A DNA stretch of 64,000 nt from Sphingobacterium nematocida. GTDB lineage: Bacteria > Bacteroidota > Bacteroidia > Sphingobacteriales > Sphingobacteriaceae. The stretch lies in assembly GCF_900168125.1 (NCBI RefSeq), contig NZ_FUZF01000006.1:81706-145705 (forward strand), given 5' to 3'. Shown piece after piece: positions 19,510 through 28,018 of this stretch. Position 1 is the stretch's first letter. Every line of letters begins with the position of its first letter. A model generated the notes under the pieces. The model saw only the letters and a list, made by a program, of their open reading frames with translations, had not been told where the DNA came from and did no database searches. Position numbers and translations under genes: made by a program.

Positions 19510-19554
19510 TTATGCGTATAGTCATAAAACTTTTGTTGGTAAGGAAGTAAGTTT
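19510..19554 (+). promoter_or_regulatory. Fnr/Crp-type operator TTATG-N8-CATAA plus -7 box
   Basis: Perfect half-sites TTATG (19510-19514) and CATAA (19523-19527), centre 19518.5, followed by TAAGTTTG at 19547-19554, which matches the Bacteroidota -7 consensus TAnnTTTG. The spacing from centre to box (28.5 bp) is that of a class-II activator site at about -41.5. The same arrangement is found at 24391-24436, 27925-27970 and 34382-34427. Confidence 0.75.
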
Positions 19555-19561
19555 GTCCTAT

Positions 19562-20818
19562 ATGGTACGGAATAAATGGTTAAGTGTAAAGGTTTGGACA
19601 CAAATAGGGATTTTTAATCTATTATTGGTTGCAACTCTGGGAGTTCTCATGCGACTGAAATTTCTTCTTCCAATGCCCTTTATTAATCTGAAGCATTTGC
19701 AACATGCTCATTCGCATTTTGCTTTTACGGGGTGGGTCACTCATGCGCTGATGCTTTGTTTGGTCGTAGTGACCTATCGGCTTAGCGGTAAAGATCAGTT
19801 ACCTAAGCATCAAAGGAACATACTTCTCGCAAATTTCTTTTGTTCTTTTGGAATGTTATGTAGTTTTATCTATCAAGGCTATGGGACTGTTTCAATTGTA
19901 TTTTCTACATTAAGTATTTTTGTGTCCTATTGTTTTGCTGTAGCCTTATGGAAGGATTTGAAAGTACAGCAATTAGATCAGAAAATTGCACGTTGGTTTC
20001 GAGTAGCGCTCGTTTTTCTAGTTCTATCTTCTGTTGGTACCTTTTACTTAGCTTATATGATGTCCACACATCAAGTCGACGTAAAAAAGCAATTGGCTGC
20101 AATTTATTTTTATCTACATTTTCAATATAATGGTTGGTTCTTTTTTGCGTTATTAGGACTGGCCTGTCATGTCCTTAGACGATACAGCATAAATTTGAAG
20201 GCAACAGATTTACTGTATAAAGTACTGTGCATAGTGACTATTCCCTTATACCTACTTTCTGTACTTTGGTGGGATATGGGGACACTGCTGTACGCCCTAT
20301 TGGTTTTATTGACGGTGAGTCAATGTGCGATATGGGTATATTGGATGATCAGCCTTTTCCAGACTAATCTGAAATCCCGAATAACAATCCCAAAGTATAT
20401 CAAGACCATCCTATGGTTTGTTTGTTGGGCAGTGCTGTTAAAAGTTATTTTACAAACCCTCTCTGTCATACCTTCATTAAGCCATTTTGTTTACGGCTTT
20501 CGTCCCGTGATCATAGGATATCTGCACTTAGTACTCCTGTTGATAGTCTCTGTTTTTATCCTTAGTTTTCAATATCAGGAGTCTTTGTTGAAATTTGATA
20601 GACAAGTAGCATCTTTTTACACGATCTTTATTTTGGGAGTTGTACTGAATGAAGTTTTCTTAGGAGTTCAGGCTTTTTTTGCATTGGTAGGAGAAGGACT
20701 ACCTTATGCGCATATGTATTTGCTCTTTGCTGCCACAGTGATATGGGGCGGTCTGGTTGGTATGTTGTTGAAAAGTACAGCCTATCTCCAAAATGATTTT
20801 AGAGAAGGCTGTATGTAG
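19562..20818 (+). CDS. 12-TM heme-copper-oxidase-like membrane protein
   Basis: 418 aa with twelve hydrophobic segments. A His cluster at the start of TM2 (HLQHAHSHFAFTGW) and single His in TM6 (YLHFQYNGW), TM10 (GYLHLVLL) and TM12 (YAHMYLLF) suggest a heme-binding membrane protein related to subunit I of heme-copper oxidases or NnrS-like proteins; the exact family is not certain. ATG 19562 is chosen over the in-frame GTG 19499, because the operator and -7 box lie between the two. Neighbours (RIC, NosZ, NrdD) point to a role in nitrogen oxide or low-oxygen metabolism. The transcript would be nearly leaderless. Ends 15 bp from the convergent azurin gene. Confidence 0.75.
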   Translation: MVRNKWLSVKVWTQIGIFNLLLVATLGVLMRLKFLLPMPFINLKHLQHAHSHFAFTGWVTHALMLCLVVVTYRLSGKDQLPKHQRNILLANFFCSFGMLCSFIYQGYGTVSIVFSTLSIFVSYCFAVALWKDLKVQQLDQKIARWFRVALVFLVLSSVGTFYLAYMMSTHQVDVKKQLAAIYFYLHFQYNGWFFFALLGLACHVLRRYSINLKATDLLYKVLCIVTIPLYLLSVLWWDMGTLLYALLVLLTVSQCAIWVYWMISLFQTNLKSRITIPKYIKTILWFVCWAVLLKVILQTLSVIPSLSHFVYGFRPVIIGYLHLVLLLIVSVFILSFQYQESLLKFDRQVASFYTIFILGVVLNEVFLGVQAFFALVGEGLPYAHMYLLFAATVIWGGLVGMLLKSTAYLQNDFREGCM

Positions 20819-20833
20819 CTTATGACATCGACG

Positions 20834-21379
20834 TTATTCGGCGATAATGACACCTTTCATAACTGCTAGATGGCCTGGAAAAGAACATATAAAGTCATAA
20901 CGACCGGCTTCGAGGGTTACGTCAAAAGAGGTTTGTTCGCCACCACCAATAACAGCGCTATGAGCGATCACGGATGAAGCTAGAGAAGCCGGAATATACT
21001 CTGTATCTTTTGATTTGTTGGCCTCTAAGCCAAATGCCGGAATATCTGTCCCGGGTTTAAGGATTACGATGTTGTGTCCCATAACTTCTTTTGCCATTTT
21101 CCCGACATGTTTGAGCGTAATGGTTGTTTTTTCTCCAGCTTTAACCTTGATTTCGCTTTTGTTGAATTGCATTTGATCATTGCTTTCAATTTCAATAGCT
21201 CCATTGTTTACGGTTGTAGCCTCCGATGGCGTACTCGAGGTTGCAGGGGTCTCACTCATCGTCGAATGATCATGTGCACTGTGATCTTGATTTGTGCCTT
21301 TTTCGGTATTGTTACCACCACAGGCAGCAGCTAGCAATACTACACTAGCTAAAAGAACTGGTTTGAATAATTTGTTCAT
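20834..21379 (-). CDS. Azurin-like blue copper lipoprotein
   Basis: 181-aa cupredoxin. Lipobox LLAAAC near residue 20, a His/Ser/Thr-rich linker (residues 25-60), then the azurin domain: IEIESNDQMQFN, VMGHNIVIL with the first copper His, and CSFPGHLAVMKG with the Cys, His and Met ligands. It would carry electrons in the periplasm, anchored to the membrane, for instance to a reductase such as NosZ. It lies 28 bp downstream of nrdG and is probably co-transcribed with nrdD. Confidence 0.93.
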   Translation of the reverse strand: MNKLFKPVLLASVVLLAAACGGNNTEKGTNQDHSAHDHSTMSETPATSSTPSEATTVNNGAIEIESNDQMQFNKSEIKVKAGEKTTITLKHVGKMAKEVMGHNIVILKPGTDIPAFGLEANKSKDTEYIPASLASSVIAHSAVIGGGEQTSFDVTLEAGRYDFICSFPGHLAVMKGVIIAE

Positions 21380-21407
21380 ACGAGTTGTTACTATAAAATT
21401 AAATTGT

Positions 21408-22082
21408 TTAACGTAATATTACCTGTACCTCATTACAGGATAGATTTTCGGTGTCCAAATATTGATGGCTATAAGGAAGGTTGCCTAGCGTAGGTACACC
21501 ATTGACGTACCGCTGTATAAAGTAATTGCCCTTATAGTTTCGTTGATCAAGAAAGGATACCATTTCTTGTAGATCATCAGTAGAGAGCAATTCACTGTGC
21601 CATGTAGTTCGTACCTCGAAAGGGATATGAGCCTCTTGGATGAGTGTAAAGCTGTTAATAAAGCTGTCCCAGGTTTCAGATTGCGTGATATGCCTATGTT
21701 GTTGCTGCGTAGCTTTAAAGTCTAGCGCTATATAGTCTACCAAATTATCCTGAAGCAGCCGGCGGATCCGGTCCGGGCGAGTACCGTTAGTATCAATCTT
21801 GATGAGATATCCCATTTGCTTAGCCTCTTTTGCAAGTCGGATGATAGAAGGGTGTAAAGTACATTCCCCACCACTGAATACCACTGCTTGTAGTAGATGT
21901 CGACGTGAATGCAAAAATTCCATGGCTTCGCTGAGGGTTAGCTTACCTTTTCCGCATACGATAGTAGGATTATAACAGTACAGGCAGCGCATATTGCAGC
22001 CTGCAAACCAGATGATGCAAGCAGTATGTGCCGGATAATCCAACAGTGTAAAGGGGGTAATACTAAATATCGGTTTTGACAT
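21408..22082 (-). CDS. nrdG: Anaerobic ribonucleotide reductase activase (radical SAM)
   Basis: 224-aa radical-SAM enzyme that installs the glycyl radical on NrdD. The cluster motif is CNMRCLYC (CxxxCxxC), preceded by FTLLDYPAHTACIIWFAG as in NrdG and PflA-like activases; GGECTLHP is the SAM-binding GGE segment. Start is taken at ATG 22082 (MSKPIFSITPF), which overlaps the end of the small glycyl-radical gene by 20 bases; an upstream in-frame start at 22130 would overlap much more. Translational coupling with the upstream genes is likely. Confidence 0.9.
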   Translation of the reverse strand: MSKPIFSITPFTLLDYPAHTACIIWFAGCNMRCLYCYNPTIVCGKGKLTLSEAMEFLHSRRHLLQAVVFSGGECTLHPSIIRLAKEAKQMGYLIKIDTNGTRPDRIRRLLQDNLVDYIALDFKATQQQHRHITQSETWDSFINSFTLIQEAHIPFEVRTTWHSELLSTDDLQEMVSFLDQRNYKGNYFIQRYVNGVPTLGNLPYSHQYLDTENLSCNEVQVILR

Positions 22083-22248
22083 GCCTGTAGTTGAAATGAG
22101 TACGTTGCTTGTGCTCACCCTTTTTACCAATGTTAAAACTCTCTACGGGGCGATGATACCCCATGACGCGGGTATAAACTAGACATTTGCTGCGTAGCTC
22201 CTGGTATTGCTGCAATACCGAAGCTTGTTCTTGGATATTTGTTGTCAT
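22063..22248 (-). CDS. Stand-alone NrdD glycyl-radical domain (split subunit)
   Basis: 61-aa protein. Residues about 20-52 (RSKCLVYTRVMGYHRPVESF, then NIGKKGEHKQRTHF) match the C-terminal glycyl-radical loop of class III ribonucleotide reductase, where the radical Gly lies in an RVxGY motif. In usual NrdD this loop follows directly on the zinc ribbon of the same chain. Here the large ORF stops 14 residues after the zinc ribbon, and this ORF begins with an ATGA overlap, so the two are separate, coupled genes. The first 18 residues (MTTNIQEQASVLQQYQEL) look helical and have no counterpart in normal NrdD. The design recalls GrcA/YfiD, a separate glycyl-radical part for PFL. Confidence 0.8.
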   Translation of the reverse strand: MTTNIQEQASVLQQYQELRSKCLVYTRVMGYHRPVESFNIGKKGEHKQRTHFNYRHVKTDI

Positions 22249-24350
22249 ATGGATAAAATTTGATGGTGCTTGGCTATAAGTAATTCGTCACAATGTGGGC
22301 AGTATTCATGCTCTCCGGCAAGATACCCGTGAACAGGACAGATACTAAAAACTGGAGTCACCGTGATATAAGGTAACTTAAAATTGGACAGTACCGTTTG
22401 GACAAAAGACATACAGGCCTCGGGTGTACTGATTCGTTCACTCATGTAAAGGTGTAAGACAGTTCCTCCGGTATATTTACATTGCAGTTTATCTTGCAGT
22501 AGTAAGGCTTCAAAAGGGTCATCAGAGTAGTCTACAGGTAGTTGTGAGCTATTGGTGTAGTAGATGTTGTCGCCCGATCCCGCTTGCAGTATGCTCGGGA
22601 ATCTCTTTTGATCTTCTTTCGCAAACCGGTAAGTAGTTCCCTCAGCGGGTGTTGCCTCAAGATTGTATAGGTTTCCAGTTGCTTCTTGGAATTCGCGTAA
22701 CCGTCCACGGATGTGATCGAGAATTTCTGTAGCAAAATCGATACCCCAGGGAGTCGAAATATCTTCCTGATTCCACGTGAAGTTGCGGATCATTTCATTC
22801 ATCCCGTTGACACCAATGGTCGAAAAATGGTTACGGAAGTGCGGTAGGTATCTCTTGGTATAGGGGTATAGACCGCTATCATAGCGTTCCTGAATAAAAA
22901 TTCTTTTCTTTTCGAGGGTAGATTTAGCAAGCTCTAACCAATGATCCAGTTGCTTGTAGAGATGCTCTTTGCTGGACCTAAAAAGAAAACCGAGTCGAGC
23001 CATGTTTATGGTGACCACACCAATACTCCCCGTCATTTCGGCACTACCAAATAATCCGTTTCCTCGTTTGAGCAATTCACGAAGATCTAATTGTAGGCGG
23101 CAGCACATGCTGCGTACAGCATTAGGTTTGTAGGCTTCCGGGTTTTCAACTTTATTACCCCTTTCGTCCAAGATGTATTGGCTGCCTATAAAATTCTGGA
23201 AATAGGACGAACCTATCTTGGCCGTGTTCTCAAAAAGAAGCCTTGCATTTTCGGTATGCCAGTCAAAATCTTCCGTGATATTGACCGTAGGAATAGGAAA
23301 TGTAAACGGTTGTCCTTGTGCGTCGCCCTCGGTCATCACGGTATAATAAGCTTTGTTGATCATATCCATCTCCACCTGAAAATGGCGATAACAGAGATCC
23401 TCTAGCTTGTCGACGCCTCTTTGCTGTGCACGCTCAAGCAATAAGGGATTGTCCGTATAGGCAAAGAGATGTTGCTGACTACGGGTAGGGTTTTGGTTTT
23501 TGAGGTCATCTGGCACGCTCCAGTCTAAGGTGATGTTGGTAAAGGGGGATTGTCCCCAGCGAGCGGGTACATTAAGGTTGTACACAAAACTACGGATAGC
23601 TTTGAGTACATCTGTATACGTAAGTTGATCCTTGAATACATAAGGTGCAAGGTAGGTGTCAAAAGAGCTGAAAGCTTGTGCTCCGGCCCACTCGCTCTGT
23701 AGTATGCCCAAGAAGTTGGCCATTTGGCCTAGTGCCTCCCTGAAGTGGGCGGGAGGGCGGCTTTCAACACGTCCCCGTATCCCATTAAACCCTTCATCCA
23801 ATAGTACTCTAAGGCTCCATCCGGCACAATAGCCGGTGAGGCAGTCTAGGTCATGGATGTGAATATCAGCGTTGCGGTGTGCGTAGCCTTCCTCTTTCGT
23901 GTAAACCTTGTCTAACCAATAGTTGGCAATAATCTTTCCTGCAGCATTATTTACCAGACCAGCATTGGAAAAGGAGGTGTTGGCATTGGCATTTATTCGC
24001 CAATCCGTCTGATTAATGTATTCTTCAACTGTCTGTGTGCTATTGATATACGTGGTGTCGTCAACGAGCTTGTTAATATGTTCGCGTTGCAGTTTACGGG
24101 TGTGCCGATACAGCATAAAGGATTTCATGCTTTCAAAGTACCCCAACTCATAAAAGCTACGCTCTATACTATTTTGGATATCTTCTACAGCCCAAGTGGT
24201 TTGTTGTTCTAGCTCTTTGGATACTTTTTCCAGAACCCGCTCGTCAATTGGATGTTGTGTGCTTTGGAAACCCTTATCTATAGCATCTTTGATTTTGAAA
24301 ATCTCAAAAGGCTCAAATTTTCCATTTCTTTTTATAACATATCTTTCCAT
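22245..24350 (-). CDS. nrdD: Anaerobic ribonucleoside-triphosphate reductase, large part lacking the radical loop
   Basis: 701-aa class III reductase. An ATP-cone allosteric domain is at about residues 1-95 (MERYVIKRNGKFEPFEIFKI). The ten-strand barrel follows, with DIHIHDLDCLTGYCAGWSL, NAVRSMCCRLQLD, FGSAEMTGSIGVVTINMARLGF and the late zinc site CPVHG...CPHC. The protein stops at HHQILSI without the RVxGY radical loop, which is encoded by the next ORF. It makes dNTPs without oxygen and needs NrdG. An Fnr-type operator and -7 box lie upstream (24391-24436). Confidence 0.93.
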   Translation of the reverse strand: MERYVIKRNGKFEPFEIFKIKDAIDKGFQSTQHPIDERVLEKVSKELEQQTTWAVEDIQNSIERSFYELGYFESMKSFMLYRHTRKLQREHINKLVDDTTYINSTQTVEEYINQTDWRINANANTSFSNAGLVNNAAGKIIANYWLDKVYTKEEGYAHRNADIHIHDLDCLTGYCAGWSLRVLLDEGFNGIRGRVESRPPAHFREALGQMANFLGILQSEWAGAQAFSSFDTYLAPYVFKDQLTYTDVLKAIRSFVYNLNVPARWGQSPFTNITLDWSVPDDLKNQNPTRSQQHLFAYTDNPLLLERAQQRGVDKLEDLCYRHFQVEMDMINKAYYTVMTEGDAQGQPFTFPIPTVNITEDFDWHTENARLLFENTAKIGSSYFQNFIGSQYILDERGNKVENPEAYKPNAVRSMCCRLQLDLRELLKRGNGLFGSAEMTGSIGVVTINMARLGFLFRSSKEHLYKQLDHWLELAKSTLEKKRIFIQERYDSGLYPYTKRYLPHFRNHFSTIGVNGMNEMIRNFTWNQEDISTPWGIDFATEILDHIRGRLREFQEATGNLYNLEATPAEGTTYRFAKEDQKRFPSILQAGSGDNIYYTNSSQLPVDYSDDPFEALLLQDKLQCKYTGGTVLHLYMSERISTPEACMSFVQTVLSNFKLPYITVTPVFSICPVHGYLAGEHEYCPHCDELLIAKHHQILSI

Positions 24351-24390
24351 ATTTTTTGCTTCTGTGTACGCTATTTGTCGTGATGTAAAA

Positions 24391-24436
24391 CAAATTTATG
24401 AACGATACATTTGCTATTTTATGACCTCAAACATAA
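24391..24436 (-). promoter_or_regulatory. nrdD: Fnr/Crp-type operator plus -7 box upstream of nrdD
   Basis: TTATG-N8-CATAA at 24419-24436 (palindromic half-sites, centre 24427.5). On the minus strand a TAAATTTG -7 box lies at 24398-24391, 29.5 bp from the operator centre. It would drive nrdD, the radical subunit, nrdG and azurin. Confidence 0.78.
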
Positions 24437-24476
24437 ATAGAGATATTATTGCGATTTAGGTTTAGGTTGTTGTCTG

Positions 24477-24809
24477 TCAGTTGTTTATTCCCAGTGCGGT
24501 TTTGCCTTCATCCGTAATCATATCAGCGTTCCACTCGGGTTCCCAAACAATCTGAATATCGATAAGATGGTCTGGAAAGGCGATGCCTAGTACGTGAGTC
24601 ACGCCTTGTTTAATGGCATCACCCAGTGGGCAGTGTGGAGTAGAGAAAGTCATGACCACGACTATAGTTGCAGCCTGTGAAAAATCGATAGCATATACCA
24701 AACCTAGATCAATAATATTAATCCCCAATTCAGGGTCGATAACCTGCATTAATGCAGTCTGTGCTTTTATTTGCTGTTGAGCAAAAGGACTATTTAAGGC
24801 GATCTCCAT
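24477..24809 (-). CDS. DUF59/MIP18-family metal-sulfur cluster assembly protein
   Basis: 110 aa, the usual size of a single DUF59 domain. Signature VIDPELGINIIDLGLVYAI at residues 23-41, and TFSTPHCPLGDAI with the conserved Cys near 61. Family members (SufT, PaaD, MIP18) help to mature Fe-S proteins. It overlaps the upstream 12-TM gene by 16 bp and is the last gene of the RIC operon, which fits repair or assembly of Fe-S clusters under nitrosative stress. Confidence 0.88.
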   Translation of the reverse strand: MEIALNSPFAQQQIKAQTALMQVIDPELGINIIDLGLVYAIDFSQAATIVVVMTFSTPHCPLGDAIKQGVTHVLGIAFPDHLIDIQIVWEPEWNADMITDEGKTALGINN

Positions 24810-26095
24810 GGTTTTACTTTTGATTGGTGAAATACAATTTTTCCTACATTAAAGCAGTATAATGATGCTAATGCGACCCATAATGCTGTGGCCAATCGCA
24901 ATAGCCATACCTGATTGAATATAAGTGCAATGCATAGCAACACTAAGGCTATTGCAAATAAATAGGTTTGAAGTTTGACAAGCTTTTCACTATATAGGTT
25001 TTTGGGTAGCGGTATTCGCGCATTGCCATGCACATCTTTGTAATGGTTGTTCCAGACAATGAAAGGCAGGGTTTTAAACGTCTTACTGATAATGATACCT
25101 GTTATCCAGCCCAAGAACACGAGTGTGCCGTATAGACTGACCCATTTGGTATGGCTAGACATAAAAGTGATACCCAGCGCTGTTACGGCCAATAGTTTGA
25201 TGCAGAGCGAATAGATTGCTTGCTTCATCAACAGATCCGTTTTTTTACGAATACGGCTTTTTATGGCTTCCCAGATATACCTGCCCCACAAGAGAGTGCC
25301 AACAATAATGAGTATTATATATAGTAAGGCTATTGCATCAATCTGTTTGAAATAGGCATGCACTATAAATAACACAAGTCCGGTGTTTTGAAGTGCCAGC
25401 GCTGTATGTAATAGGTAATCTTTCTTGGTCTTTCCCAAAAGAAACATGGGGATCAGCTTGGCTCCTACCCCACAGATGAGCTGTAAAAACCAGCCTACGA
25501 TACCAGCGTGTGCATGTAGTTTGAGAAGATCGATATGATCTCTTGGGATAAAATTATGACTCAGATTGATCGCTAACAGTAAGCCTGCTGTGGTGGTCAG
25601 TAACAGCCAGATAGCCGAACTGATCATAAAGTATTGATAACGCGTGGTTTTGGTCGATCCTATTATTGTTGCACAAACATTGTAGAGGTAACAAAAAGCC
25701 GATAAGACAACGATACTACCAGCAATGATGAGGAGTGTCCCGATCTGAAACTTCCAGAAACAATATACCAGTATAATAGTGCCTATAAGTAGTGTGACAA
25801 ATGAAATGAACGCTAGCTTACAGCTGTACAGATCGTGTTCGCACAGTACAGGAAGCAGTTGATAGACAGCACCAAAGATAATCATGGTACCCCAACCTAA
25901 TACAATGGCATGGACAATGGCTAAGATATGCGGATTGAAATGGTGGCCAGTGAGTTCTGCAGAAGAAATGAATAGAAGGATAGTCCATCCTAGAAAGAAT
26001 ACAGCGGCAGCTACATAAAACGGTAGTACTGCTAGAGATTTTGGAGCCTGCTGAACAAATAGATCTGCCATTTCGGATTGTTTAACACGAGGCAT
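24794..26095 (-). CDS. 12-TM heme-copper-oxidase/NnrS-like membrane protein
   Basis: 433 aa with twelve predicted transmembrane segments. Histidines in TM2 (HFNPHILAIVHAIVLGWG) and TM6 (KLHAHAGIVGWF) are placed as in heme-binding membrane proteins of the heme-copper oxidase/NnrS group. Start is set at ATG 26095 (MPRVKQSEMADLF), overlapping the previous gene by 14 bp; the in-frame ATG at 26155 would overlap by 74 bp. It is co-transcribed with RIC and DUF2249 genes, so a role in NO sensing, binding or reduction is plausible. It has the same helix number and His layout as the protein at 19562. Confidence 0.75.
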   Translation of the reverse strand: MPRVKQSEMADLFVQQAPKSLAVLPFYVAAAVFFLGWTILLFISSAELTGHHFNPHILAIVHAIVLGWGTMIIFGAVYQLLPVLCEHDLYSCKLAFISFVTLLIGTIILVYCFWKFQIGTLLIIAGSIVVLSAFCYLYNVCATIIGSTKTTRYQYFMISSAIWLLLTTTAGLLLAINLSHNFIPRDHIDLLKLHAHAGIVGWFLQLICGVGAKLIPMFLLGKTKKDYLLHTALALQNTGLVLFIVHAYFKQIDAIALLYIILIIVGTLLWGRYIWEAIKSRIRKKTDLLMKQAIYSLCIKLLAVTALGITFMSSHTKWVSLYGTLVFLGWITGIIISKTFKTLPFIVWNNHYKDVHGNARIPLPKNLYSEKLVKLQTYLFAIALVLLCIALIFNQVWLLRLATALWVALASLYCFNVGKIVFHQSKVKPWRSP

Positions 26096-26921
26096 GATTA
26101 ATGAGCAGTCGAATGTCCTCTTTCCCATACTCGCATAATCTGATTTCGAAATCACTATCTTCCAGTTCTTCCATCAAATGCAACGGTACACGCTTGTGAT
26201 ATACCAGCAAGACATGATGAGGGTCTAATGCAGACAAGCTCTGGAGAATCGACTCCATCGGCATCGGCATTGGTAATTCGCGAACATCCACTGAAGTGAT
26301 TTGTGATGAAGGATAGCTTGATAATGCGGCTTCGAACGAAGGGATATCCAGCATGGTCATGTGATCATTGTTGTGGCTATTTGGGGATGGTGTAGTAGGA
26401 TTACCTTTAAAAAACCAAGTATAGTGCAGATCTGGCGATTTTGAATCAATATGATGTCGAGCTCCTTTTTTTTCTAATACCTGTAGTAAAGGGTAAGGGA
26501 TAAAACTGTTTACAATACAGAGCGCAGCTCCTACCGGTAGGGATTGAAAGCGTTGCATAATCTGTTTTAAGGGATCATCGCCTTGCTCGATAAGGTTCCG
26601 TACATCAAATAGGTCTATAGCGGTAGACGGAAGGTTGATCAGCCAATCCGGAGCTATTGTGGATGCGGTGCTTTGGTCCGTATGGAACGTATTATGTTCA
26701 AATACAAAGCCAAGCGGAATCAACACACGCTCGAAGTCAGCTATCGTACAGCCCCCAATGGATGCGGCTTCTGCTATCGTGACACGTGGTGCCATCAGAC
26801 GTCTCAAGATAGGATTTCTGAGCTTATTGAATACAGAAGCTATAGAAGCTATCGCTTCTATGCTTGCGGGATTTGATTTAATGACAGCCGATATCTTCGT
26901 GTGTTGATTGATTAATAACAT
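26082..26921 (-). CDS. DUF1858 plus tandem DUF2249 protein
   Basis: 279-aa cytoplasmic protein. An N-terminal DUF1858-like helical domain (residues about 1-75; ASVFNKLRNPILRRLMAPRV, ASIGGC) is followed by two DUF2249 units (IDLFDVRNLIEQGDDPLKQI, LPVGAALCIVNSFIPYPLL; and SVDVRELPMPMPMESILQSL, HHVLLVYHKRVP). DUF2249 units often stand beside or within RIC/YtfE proteins in bacteria that handle NO; the molecular role is not settled. Lies 12 bp downstream of ric. Confidence 0.85.
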   Translation of the reverse strand: MLLINQHTKISAVIKSNPASIEAIASIASVFNKLRNPILRRLMAPRVTIAEAASIGGCTIADFERVLIPLGFVFEHNTFHTDQSTASTIAPDWLINLPSTAIDLFDVRNLIEQGDDPLKQIMQRFQSLPVGAALCIVNSFIPYPLLQVLEKKGARHHIDSKSPDLHYTWFFKGNPTTPSPNSHNNDHMTMLDIPSFEAALSSYPSSQITSVDVRELPMPMPMESILQSLSALDPHHVLLVYHKRVPLHLMEELEDSDFEIRLCEYGKEDIRLLINHASC

Positions 26922-26933
26922 ATCTCTTAGCGA

Positions 26934-27860
26934 TTATTTTTCCATAGCTATAACTTTCGGAAATAGGATGTTATTTTCCAGGTGGATGTGCTGGAAGAGA
27001 TCATTTTCAAACTCCTGTATTTTCTCAAATAGGTAGGTGTATGAATTACAGGCGTTTTCGGGGAGCTTGTAGTCTTTAGTGAGCGATCTAAACTGACGCA
27101 ACTCATCACCGGCATGTTCGTGTTCATGTTCCATATAGCGAATAACATCTTGCAATTGATTTTTGTCCGAGACACTTATGGTATCTAACTGTTTTACGAT
27201 CGGGAAAAGTTTTTGTTCTTCTTGTTGAATATGCTGATAAAGATCTTGCATAAAGGCATGCATACCTGTTGCCAGAGCATAGAGCTCATGATGTTCCGAT
27301 CCATGTCGCATGGATACTTTGTCAGCGAGCTGTTCGATGATGGGGCCTTGTTCTCGAATATAACGATGGTGTACATTGGTTATATAATCGGCTAAAAAGC
27401 CGATATCCCAAGCGCCAAAATCATGTTGTGTACCTGCAGAGCTGCTGGATTTCGCATTTTCCAATTCCTGTTGCAATTGTGCTTCATCCATACCAATAGA
27501 CTGGGCTGCTTGTTTCAGTGTCTTCTTGCCACCACAACAAAAGTCTATCCCTAATTTTTTGAATACTTCAGCTTTTTTAATGTCCTTGGCTGCAATTTCT
27601 CCTACTGTAGTTTTCTGATGTCCTTGTTCAGCCGGTTTGTGGATCCGTACGCGCCACCATTCAGGGCCATTCTCTACATACTCCCAGGTGAATATATTGC
27701 CTCGTTCGCCCAGCAGCTGATAATAAAGTGGTTTTGGATCATGGTCATTTAGAATCTCAAAGCCTTCTCCTTGAACTAGGCTGTCAAAATGTTCAAAAAT
27801 AGTGGGATGTTTAAGTCTTGGTTCGATCTGTGTCACATCCAGTGTTGCTGTCTTTATCAT
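26934..27860 (-). CDS. ric: RIC (YtfE/ScdA) Fe-S cluster repair di-iron protein with N-terminal DUF2249
   Basis: 308 aa. Domains in order: DUF2249 (about 1-75, ending FTWEYVENGPEWWRVRIHK), ScdA_N (85-125, with LGIDFCCGGKK) and a hemerythrin-like di-iron bundle (150-305) with ligands in HHRYIREQG, HHELY, HIQQEEQKLFP, MEHEHEHAGDE and HIHLENNILFP. RIC proteins repair iron-sulfur clusters damaged by NO or peroxide. The fused DUF2249 is seen in some RIC proteins. First gene of an operon with DUF2249, 12-TM and DUF59 genes; an Fnr-type operator lies about 100 bp upstream. Confidence 0.93.
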   Translation of the reverse strand: MIKTATLDVTQIEPRLKHPTIFEHFDSLVQGEGFEILNDHDPKPLYYQLLGERGNIFTWEYVENGPEWWRVRIHKPAEQGHQKTTVGEIAAKDIKKAEVFKKLGIDFCCGGKKTLKQAAQSIGMDEAQLQQELENAKSSSSAGTQHDFGAWDIGFLADYITNVHHRYIREQGPIIEQLADKVSMRHGSEHHELYALATGMHAFMQDLYQHIQQEEQKLFPIVKQLDTISVSDKNQLQDVIRYMEHEHEHAGDELRQFRSLTKDYKLPENACNSYTYLFEKIQEFENDLFQHIHLENNILFPKVIAMEK

Positions 27861-27924
27861 GGTATTTTATTAAAATAAATACGGTGTTTTTGCAATATTC
27901 CGATTTTCCTTGTTCGGTATACTA

Positions 27925-27970
27925 CAAATTTACCGTGCGTGGAGGAAGCATTTTATGACTCGACTCATAA
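27925..27970 (-). promoter_or_regulatory. ric: Fnr/Crp-type operator plus -7 box upstream of ric
   Basis: TTATG-N8-CATAA at 27953-27970 (here a 6-6-6 palindrome TTATGA/TCATAA). On the minus strand TAAATTTG lies at 27932-27925, 29.5 bp from the operator centre: identical geometry to the nrdD and nos promoters. Confidence 0.8.
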
Positions 27971-28018
27971 CTGTATTTAAAAATGTCAAAATGATGTCAG
28001 TCTTTGGTATACAGATTT

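Noticed and set aside
26096..26155. Upstream start of the second 12-TM protein
   Set aside because: It would overlap the DUF2249 gene by 74 bp and add non-conserved residues.
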